NCBI GenBank assembly: GCA_002419215.1
Contig: DIFQ01000052.1
Location: 1-18,458 of the forward strand
Reading direction: 5' to 3'
DNA: 18,458 nucleotides
From: Syntrophaceae bacterium UBA5744
GTDB lineage: Bacteria > Desulfobacterota > Syntrophia > Syntrophales > UBA2192
Under the pieces are notes generated by a model that worked only from the letters and a program-made list of their open reading frames with translations, had not been told where the DNA came from and did no database searches. Positions 13,925 through 18,458 of the stretch are shown here, piece by piece (positions within the stretch are counted from its first letter, which is position 1; each line of letters begins with the position of its first letter). The position numbers were made by a program, and so were the translations under genes.

Positions 13925-15313
13925 TCACGCAAAGACGCTCAGTCCGCTGTCGCCTGCACGGGCCGGCCGTACGGCCGGCGCCTGAGCGGCGCGCTCCGAT
14001 TCCTGCTCGTGCTTGTGTCTTCCTCTCCCGGCAGCTTCCTCGCGGGCAAACCCTGCCTCCTGCCAGAAGTCCTGGCCGGCCCTCCCGTCAGGCCGGTTCT
14101 GGACGAGGACCTCCATGCTGTCGATCTGGAACCCCTTATCCTGCAGCGCATTGCGCAGATCGTCCATGCCGGCCTGGAGCATCTGCTTGACCTCCTGGTT
14201 GTCGGCCATCAGGACCATTTTCACGCGGTTGTCCTGGACGACGACATCGAGATCCAGCGTGCCGAGCTGGGGCGGCTGAAGGGACATGACCACCCGGCCG
14301 GAGCCGCTGCGCAGGATCTGGGTCGCCCCTTCGAGGACCTGGCTCACCACGGCCTGCGGCCTCGCAGGCGTCGGATTGTCTATTCCCCTGCCCGGAGAAG
14401 AAGCGGAGATGGCGCCGGTGCCGGCGGGCACATCACGAATTTCAGCCTGGGCCGTTCCGGCGGACTGCTGTTTATTGCCCTCGCCCGCTGCGGCGAGTTT
14501 TTCCCACGCGTTTTCGGCCCGGCCTGCAAGTTCCTGCCTGACCGTGTCCGCAAACGGGGTGGCCTGGGCCGCCTTGCCTTCGTTCTCGGGGGCCTCGCGC
14601 GGGACAGAGGGCTGCTGGGCCCTGGCCGATTTTCCAGCCCTGGTCTTCTGCGGCGCCCGGGCCTCCTCACCGCCGGAGAGATTTTTGAGAACCTCCCCTT
14701 CCTTTGCCATCATGGACTTGACGGCGCCGATCCCCTCGCGACGGTTCATGGGCTCGCCGTTGACGAACGCCGTCGTCCGGGCAGCCTTCTTCTGTCCCGT
14801 TACGTCGCCTTGCTTCTGGACCACTTCCTTCAACAGGGCTTCCTCGGCGGGCGTGAGGGCTCCCTGTTTCGCCAGCTCGGCCGGTTGCGCGGCATCCGCG
14901 CTTTCCTTGCCGAGGGGATTCGCCGGGGCCGCCTTCATGGCCTGGCCCGCCAGCTCCCTTGCGTGATCCAGGGTTTCCTTTGCCTGCACTTCGAGGGCGG
15001 GCAGCTTGACCTTCTTCTTTCCGGCGGCATGTTGCGACTGCACCGGAAGAAGCGCTTCCTTCCCTTCCTTGAGACCGGCCTTCTTCGTCTTGATGGCGGA
15101 CTCTTCCGTCGCTTGCCCTTCCGCGCCGGTCTTGAGATCCAGCCTCTTGGACTGGAGGATTTCGGCGAAGGATGCGGTCAGGGCCGCCGCAGCGGCTGCG
15201 TCCCTGGTTTCGCCCTGCTCATTGCGCTTCTTGCCGGGGGCAACGTCCCGGCTCTTCGGCGCTTCCGGAGGGGCTATGGGGTCGAGTTGAATCTGCACGC
15301 CTGAAGAATCCAT
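13925..15313 (-). CDS. fliK: Flagellar hook-length control protein FliK
   Basis: FliK of 462 residues, the exported ruler that measures the hook and triggers the FlhB specificity switch. The first 300 or so residues are low-complexity, rich in Ala, Lys, Glu, Pro and Gln, as usual. The C-terminal hook-length domain (about 320-410) has the family motif LQPPQLGTLDLDVVV at about 345-359, followed by VKMVLMADNQEVKQMLQAGM and LRNALQDKGF. The tail is basic and variable. I chose the ATG at 15313-15311 because GAGGAG lies five bases before it. A GTG two codons upstream would overlap that site. The predicted sigma-54 start lies about 24 bases upstream of this ATG. Confidence 0.93.
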   Translation of the reverse strand: MDSSGVQIQLDPIAPPEAPKSRDVAPGKKRNEQGETRDAAAAAALTASFAEILQSKRLDLKTGAEGQATEESAIKTKKAGLKEGKEALLPVQSQHAAGKKKVKLPALEVQAKETLDHARELAGQAMKAAPANPLGKESADAAQPAELAKQGALTPAEEALLKEVVQKQGDVTGQKKAARTTAFVNGEPMNRREGIGAVKSMMAKEGEVLKNLSGGEEARAPQKTRAGKSARAQQPSVPREAPENEGKAAQATPFADTVRQELAGRAENAWEKLAAAGEGNKQQSAGTAQAEIRDVPAGTGAISASSPGRGIDNPTPARPQAVVSQVLEGATQILRSGSGRVVMSLQPPQLGTLDLDVVVQDNRVKMVLMADNQEVKQMLQAGMDDLRNALQDKGFQIDSMEVLVQNRPDGRAGQDFWQEAGFAREEAAGRGRHKHEQESERAAQAPAVRPARAGDSGLSVFA

Positions 15314-15347
15314 GCTCACTCCTCAAAGTGTTTTGACGGAGACATGG

Positions 15348-15363
15348 AGCAACGCATGTGCCA
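15348..15363 (-). promoter_or_regulatory. Sigma-54 promoter for fliK-flgD-flgE
   Basis: TGGCACATGCGTTGCT on the minus strand is nearly identical to the consensus TGGCACG-N4-TTGCW, with correct GG-N10-GC spacing. Transcription would start near 15337, leaving about 24 bases to the fliK ATG with its GAGGAG site. Position, strand and spacing all agree, so this is the best-supported promoter in the window. Confidence 0.88.
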
Positions 15364-15371
15364 TGGAAGAA

Positions 15372-15406
15372 GGGTATCGGGTATCGGGTATCGGGTATCG
15401 GGAAGA
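15372..15406 (+). repeat. GGGTATC heptamer array upstream of the fliK promoter
   Basis: Four exact GGGTATC copies plus GGGAAGA, in phase. It lies nine bases upstream of the sigma-54 -24 element, so it is outside the predicted fliK transcript. The five GGG runs have quadruplex potential on the plus strand. Confidence 0.92.
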
Positions 15407-15443
15407 AGATGGCCTTCTACCAGCAGATATCATTACGAATTTT

Positions 15444-15492
15444 CCCCGTGTCGCCACCGGCACGCGGGTATTCAGCCATGACGGCGACGGGG
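15444..15492. other. Bulged GC hairpin upstream of the fliK promoter
   Basis: GTCGCC (15450-15455) pairs with GGCGAC (15483-15488), extended by CCCC (15444-15447) with GGGG (15489-15492) across a two-base bulge. It lies about 110-155 bases upstream of the predicted transcription start, where activators or bending proteins of sigma-54 promoters act. Function unknown. Confidence 0.4.
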
Positions 15493-15520
15493 ATTGGGGA
15501 GAGAAAAAGCAGGGGGGTTC

Positions 15521-15535
15521 GGGCAAATATTGCCC
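15521..15535. promoter_or_regulatory. 15-bp palindrome, possible activator site for the fliK promoter
   Basis: GGGCAA-ATA-TTGCCC is a perfect inverted repeat about 190 bases upstream of the predicted sigma-54 start. The CAA/TTG core resembles the palindrome upstream of the fliL promoter (GTCAA-CAAT-TTGAC), though outer bases and spacer length differ. It is assigned only by position and symmetry. Confidence 0.45.
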
Positions 15536-15658
15536 ACGTCGGTCACCTCAAAGGTCTCTTTTTTTCCGAGCCGGGACGGGTGCAACGGAGATTATGGAAG
15601 GCAGTAGTGCCCGGCGCAGGGGTGGCAGCTGACAGGAAAGACATGTAATAGGGTAGTT

Positions 15659-15686
15659 CTTTTACCTTTTACCTTTTACCTTAAAA
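15659..15686 (+). repeat. CTTTTAC heptamer array
   Basis: Three exact CTTTTAC copies and a partial fourth (CTTAAAA) keep a 7-bp phase. The end merges with the A-run that forms the U-tract of the terminator at 15683-15724. Confidence 0.8.
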
Positions 15687-15724
15687 AAAGGGGGATCGAT
15701 CGTCCGATGGACTGACCGTCCCCC
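15683..15724 (-). terminator. Rho-independent terminator of the fliI-fliJ-motE block
   Basis: On the minus strand, GGGGGA pairs with TCCCCC, CGGTC pairs with GATCG (one G-U), and GTCC pairs with GGAC around an ATC loop, with single-base bulges between stems. Seven Ts follow directly. It lies 66 bases after the motE-like stop. This is a strong intrinsic terminator, and it separates this block from the fliK promoter. Confidence 0.9.
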
Positions 15725-15753
15725 ATGAAAATTGCTTTTCTCTTTTTTTATCC

Positions 15754-15781
15754 GGAAGCCCGAAGCCGAATTCCCGAAGCC
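15754..15781 (+). repeat. GAAGCC-type heptamer array after the motE-like gene
   Basis: Four 7-bp units: GGAAGCC, CGAAGCC, GAATTCC, CGAAGCC. The array runs into the palindrome AGCCCC-CTC-GGGGCT (15778-15792), which overlaps the stop codon of the gene. The same layout occurs after fliR. Confidence 0.7.
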
Positions 15782-15790
15782 CCCTCGGGG

Positions 15791-16396
15791 CTAGTTTGCC
15801 GGCTCCTGCTTGCTGCCCGGTGTGGATGTGATCTCCTTGGCAATCTCGGCGGCCCGCTGTGCGCCGATGTGCCCCCAGACCGCTCCCGCTTTCTTGCTCT
15901 TCATGTTCATGATGATCCCGGCGGCAAGCTTCTTGTCCATCTTCTCCAGCATGGGGCCTGCCTGGGCGGGGGCCGTGGCCTCGAAGACCGTGGCAAGATC
16001 CCTGAGCCGCTTGTCCTCCGCCGATTTCACGGTATCGAGCATGCCCGACAGCCTGCCTTCGAGGCCCTTGAGCGTGTCGATCTTGGTGACGATCTCGCCC
16101 TTGAGGGCCTGGAGTTTCTTCTCCTCCTCCTTGATCGCGCTTTCGCGGCTGTCGAGCTGCTTCTCTTTTTCGGCAAGCGAGGCAATCAGCTTGCGCTCCT
16201 TCGCCAGGGCATCCTCGCCCGTCTCGCGCGCAGGTGCCGCCTCGGGGGCCTTCTGGGTCACGTTTGCGATGGCGTGGTTGAAATCCAGGACCGAGGCATC
16301 GGGCACCATCTTCTGCAAGAGCCCGCCCGCCGCGGCGATCTTGAGTACGATCAGCGAGACGACAAGGATTTCACAGATTAAGATCAGTCTTCTCAT
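15791..16396 (-). CDS. MotE/YlxF-like membrane coiled-coil protein
   Basis: A 201-residue protein with one N-terminal membrane helix (about 4-26, LILICEILVVSLIVLKIAAA), a long charged coiled coil (about 60-125) and a C-terminal segment resembling the MgtE N-terminal repeat (LATVFEATAPAQAGPMLEKM, then KLAAGIIMNMKSKKAGAVWG). This arrangement matches proteins annotated MotE in alpha-proteobacteria, where MotE is a periplasmic chaperone for MotC, and YlxF in the Bacillus fla/che operon, also between fliJ and fliK. Its role here is not known, and the MgtE-like part could be a protein interaction module. The ATG at 16396-16394 has AGAGG seven bases upstream and lies inside the end of fliJ (26-base overlap), indicating coupling. 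It is the last gene before the terminator. Confidence 0.85.
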   Translation of the reverse strand: MRRLILICEILVVSLIVLKIAAAGGLLQKMVPDASVLDFNHAIANVTQKAPEAAPARETGEDALAKERKLIASLAEKEKQLDSRESAIKEEEKKLQALKGEIVTKIDTLKGLEGRLSGMLDTVKSAEDKRLRDLATVFEATAPAQAGPMLEKMDKKLAAGIIMNMKSKKAGAVWGHIGAQRAAEIAKEITSTPGSKQEPAN

Positions 16397-16835
16397 CGCC
16401 GGACCTCTTTAGAAACCGGATAATTCCCTGTTCGTTCAGTTCCACGGACTCCTTGTGGTTCCACTCTTTCCAGTATTGCTCGAGTTTCTTCTGCTTGAGG
16501 ATCTCCATGATCTTGCGGCCCTTCACGGCCTCCAGCAGTTCCTCCCGCTTCACCTCGAGGGACTTTTCCCTGTCCGCGATCAGGACCACCTGGGCCACCT
16601 CGCGCTCCCTGAGATTCTTGATATAGTCGAAGGTGATGCCGATCTCGGCGGCATTCAGGCTTCCGGCCTGCCTGCGCATCAACTCCGCCAGCACGCCCGC
16701 TTTCTCGCCGCGGATCGACCGCAGGTGCTCCTTCTCCCGCTCGAGATCCCGCACCTGCTCGGAGAATTCCTGCATGGCCTGCTCTTCCGCGAGCTTCCGG
16801 ACGTTCAGGACCTGTTCAAAGCGGAACCGGAACAT
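16371..16835 (-). CDS. fliJ: Flagellar export stalk protein FliJ
   Basis: FliJ of 154 residues, the coiled-coil rotor-like stalk of the FliI ATPase ring that links it to FlhA. The N-terminus MFRFRFEQVLNVRKLAEEQA fits the family pattern, the middle is an uninterrupted charged helix, and the C-terminal family motif is present (GRKIMEILKQKKLEQYWKEW). The length is typical (about 145-155). The ATG at 16835-16833 has GAGG about ten bases upstream. It is separated from fliI by 138 bases containing an octamer array, and overlaps the next gene by 26 bases. Confidence 0.93.
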   Translation of the reverse strand: MFRFRFEQVLNVRKLAEEQAMQEFSEQVRDLEREKEHLRSIRGEKAGVLAELMRRQAGSLNAAEIGITFDYIKNLREREVAQVVLIADREKSLEVKREELLEAVKGRKIMEILKQKKLEQYWKEWNHKESVELNEQGIIRFLKRSGDEKTDLNL

Positions 16836-16886
16836 GTTGATTCAACCTCGTGTCGGAAAGAAAAGCACGCGGAAGGGTTTTTCTTC

Positions 16887-16926
16887 CACTCCGCTCTTCT
16901 GCACTTCCGATCTTCCTCACTTCATA
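16887..16926 (+). repeat. Octamer tandem array between fliI and fliJ
   Basis: Five 8-bp units: CACTCCGC, TCTTCTGC, ACTTCCGA, TCTTCCTC, ACTTCATA. They belong to the same family as the arrays between flhF and flhG, more than 14 kb away. The remaining bases of the 138-bp spacer show nothing beyond the fliJ ribosome site. Confidence 0.82.
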
Positions 16927-16973
16927 ATCGATATGCTTACCGCCCTGCTGCCGGAACACGGCCCTTCGCATTC

Positions 16974-18290
16974 TCACTGAAACAGCGCCAATAACTGCAT
17001 GCGGCTCTCGTCGAAATTAACCTTCTCGTTCATGTCCTGCTTCAGAAAAGCGTTGACCCGGTCGATCATCTTGATGGCGTGATCGATTTCGGGATTGCTT
17101 CCCGCCACGTAGGCGCCGATGTTGATGAGGTCCTCGGCTTTCCGGTAGGTGGCGATGATGTTCAGCAGATCATTGGCGCGCTTGCGCTGCTCGCCGTTGA
17201 CAATGTCGATCATGACGCGGCTCACGCTCTCCAGGACATCCACGGCCGGATAGTGGTTCTTCGCGGCGATCGCGCGCGAAAGCGCAATGTGGCCGTCCAG
17301 GATGGAGCGCGCCGCGTCGGCAATGGGTTCGTTGAAGTCGTCGCCCTCGACCAGAACGGTGTAGAGCCCCGTGATGCTGCCCTTCCCCTCGACCGGTCCC
17401 GTTCGCTCCAGCAGCTTCGGCAGGAGGCTGAAGACGGAGGGGGTATAGCCCTTTGTGGCCGGCGGCTCGCCCACGGACAGACCGACCTCGCGCTGGGCCA
17501 TGGCAAAACGGGTGAGTGAATCCACCATGAGCAGGACGTCGCTGCCCTGATCCCGGAAATACTCGGCCACGGAGGTCGCCACGTAGGCGGCCCGCATCCG
17601 GATCAGCGGGTGCCGGTCCGAGGTGGCCACGATGACGACGGAGCGCCGGAGGCCCTCGGGGCCCAGGTTTTTCTCGACAAACTCGCGGACCTCGCGGCCG
17701 CGCTCGCCGATGAGCCCGATGACGTTCACATCGGCCTTCGTGTAGCGGGCGATCATGCCCATGAGGATGCTCTTTCCCACGCCGGACCCGGAGAAAATGC
17801 CCATCTTCTGGCCCTTGCCGCAGGACAGCAGTCCGTTGAGGACGCGGACGCCGAGATCCATGGGCTCCTCGATCCGGCCTCTCTGCAGAGGGTTGATCGG
17901 CTCGGCATAGAGCGGGTAGTCATCCTCGAGATCGATGGGCCCCTTGCCGTCGATCGGGTTTCCCAGACCGTCGATGACGCGCCCCAGGAGTTTCTTCCCC
18001 ACGGCAATCGAGGCTTTCCTCCCGAGGGATACGATCTTGCAGCCCGGTCCCACGCCCTGGAGGTTGTCCAGCGGCATCAGGAGGACCTTCCCTTTCCGGA
18101 ACCCCACCACCTCGGCCCGGAGCGTTTCGCAGGCCCCGCCGTTCGCGAAAATATTGCACATCTCGCCCACGGAACTCGCCGGCCCGTGACCCTCGACCAT
18201 GAGGCCGATGATCTCGTTCACCGTCCCGTTCACCTTGATCGGGTTGATCTGGTCGAGAATCCGGTGGTAGCGATTGAAATCCAGGGTCAT
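16974..18290 (-). CDS. fliI: Flagellar type III export ATPase FliI
   Basis: FliI of 438 residues, the hexameric ATPase of the flagellar export apparatus, related to F1-beta. The Walker A motif GSGVGKS is at 168-174, the family segment GERGREVREFVE at 195-206, and the Walker B segment VLLMVDSLTRFAMAQREVG at 252-270. The type III ATPase signature continues (GEPPATKGYTPSVFSLLPKL). The length matches the family (about 435-460). The ATG at 18290-18288 has only a weak purine stretch upstream. Its usual partner gene fliH, normally directly before fliI, does not appear in the 168 bases upstream, so it is either further away or elsewhere. It begins the block fliI-fliJ-motE. Confidence 0.97.
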   Translation of the reverse strand: MTLDFNRYHRILDQINPIKVNGTVNEIIGLMVEGHGPASSVGEMCNIFANGGACETLRAEVVGFRKGKVLLMPLDNLQGVGPGCKIVSLGRKASIAVGKKLLGRVIDGLGNPIDGKGPIDLEDDYPLYAEPINPLQRGRIEEPMDLGVRVLNGLLSCGKGQKMGIFSGSGVGKSILMGMIARYTKADVNVIGLIGERGREVREFVEKNLGPEGLRRSVVIVATSDRHPLIRMRAAYVATSVAEYFRDQGSDVLLMVDSLTRFAMAQREVGLSVGEPPATKGYTPSVFSLLPKLLERTGPVEGKGSITGLYTVLVEGDDFNEPIADAARSILDGHIALSRAIAAKNHYPAVDVLESVSRVMIDIVNGEQRKRANDLLNIIATYRKAEDLINIGAYVAGSNPEIDHAIKMIDRVNAFLKQDMNEKVNFDESRMQLLALFQ

Positions 18291-18458
18291 GGCTCGGGCC
18301 TATCCGGTCTGTTCACTCTTCTCGATGTTCCTTCGATTCATATGCAATGACTGAGTCAGTGTCTGAGTGTCTAAGTGGGTAGTGTAAAGAATCTTGTGCA
18401 AATTCTCCGTCTCGTAAAAAAGGCGATTTTCCTTTACAAGGGTTTTGCCCAAACCCAC
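18291..18458. other. Spacer upstream of fliI, to the window edge
   Basis: These 168 bases are more AT-rich than the genes and contain the octamer array at 18348-18387. One minus-strand frame is open from the edge to a TAG near 18300, but its peptide has no FliH features and runs through the repeat. I found no sigma-54 promoter with correct spacing, so a fliI promoter is not identified. Confidence 0.6.
18348..18387 (+). repeat. Octamer tandem array upstream of fliI
   Basis: Five 8-bp units: TGACTGAG, TCAGTGTC, TGAGTGTC, TAAGTGGG, TAGTGTAA. The period equals that of the other octamer arrays but the motif differs. The first bases form a perfect palindrome, TGACT-G-AGTCA (18348-18358). It ends 58 bases upstream of the fliI start codon. 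Confidence 0.78.

Larger units (their letters stand above)
15314..15790. other. Regulatory and terminator spacer between the motE-like gene and fliK
   Basis: These 477 bases separate two transcription units and contain no credible gene. In transcription order: a stop-codon hairpin (15778-15792), a GAAGCC-type heptamer array, an intrinsic terminator (15683-15724), a CTTTTAC array, a palindrome GGGCAA-ATA-TTGCCC (15521-15535), a bulged GC hairpin (15444-15492), a GGGTATC array (15372-15406) and a sigma-54 promoter (15348-15363). A plus-strand open frame of about 106 codons here translates the repeat and has no recognisable features. Confidence 0.8.

Noticed and set aside
15312..15632. A plus-strand open frame of 106 codons upstream of fliK
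   Set aside because: It translates the GGGTATC array into GYRVSGIGYR-type peptide, covers the fliK promoter and has no ribosome site.
5314..18387. The tandem arrays as a CRISPR array
   Set aside because: Units are 7-9 bp and contiguous, without unique spacers, and no cas genes are present.
1..18458. tRNA, rRNA or insertion-sequence genes
   Set aside because: I saw no cloverleaf-like segment, ribosomal RNA sequence or transposase motif; nearly all of the window is accounted for by flagellar genes and the spacers described.

Overview
The window is a compact flagellar locus in which every recognisable gene lies on the minus strand, so biological order runs from high to low coordinates: fliI, fliJ, a motE/ylxF-like gene, fliK, flgD, flgE, fliL, fliM, fliN, fliO, fliP, fliQ, fliR, flhB, flhA, flhF, flhG, fliA, and the start of an unidentified gene cut by the window edge. 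The DNA is visibly GC-rich. Sigma-54-type promoters, a sigma-28 gene next to flhF-flhG, and this gene order suggest a Gram-negative motile bacterium with a polar or low-number flagellar pattern. I lean to a deltaproteobacterial (Desulfobacterota) lineage, but no taxonomic marker is present, so this is inference only.

There appear to be three transcription blocks. Block 1 (18290-15791: fliI, fliJ, motE-like) makes the export ATPase, its stalk protein and a single-span coiled-coil protein. It ends in a clear intrinsic terminator at 15683-15724. Block 2 (15313-11667: fliK, flgD, flgE) makes the hook ruler, hook cap and hook. It follows a near-perfect sigma-54 promoter at 15348-15363. Block 3 (11249 to past the window edge) makes the stator-associated FliL, the switch proteins FliM and FliN, the export gate FliO/P/Q/R/FlhB/FlhA, the placement and number regulators FlhF/FlhG, and sigma-28. 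It follows a second sigma-54 promoter at 11426-11441, with a palindrome resembling a FleQ box about 170 bp upstream of the predicted start. Together this is a hierarchy in which sigma-54 drives hook and basal-body genes and the last recognised gene encodes the sigma factor for late genes.

The gene order is close to that of the Bacillus fla/che operon, with no chemotaxis genes in the covered part and no flbD, motA or motB between flgE and fliL.

The most unusual part of the window is between the genes. Most larger spacers hold degenerate tandem repeats with a strict 7-, 8- or 9-bp period, often five units long and often touching a GC-rich palindrome. One heptamer family (GGG plus four bases) precedes flhA, flhB, fliR and fliK and has G-quadruplex potential. 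A second heptamer family (GCCYGAA-like) directly follows the stop codons of flhB, fliR, fliL and the motE-like gene. Octamer arrays sit between fliI and fliJ, before fliI, and as an inverted pair between flhF and flhG. They resemble in form the heptameric STRR repeats of heterocystous cyanobacteria, and I do not know of a description in a flagellar operon. They are the best candidate here for something undescribed.
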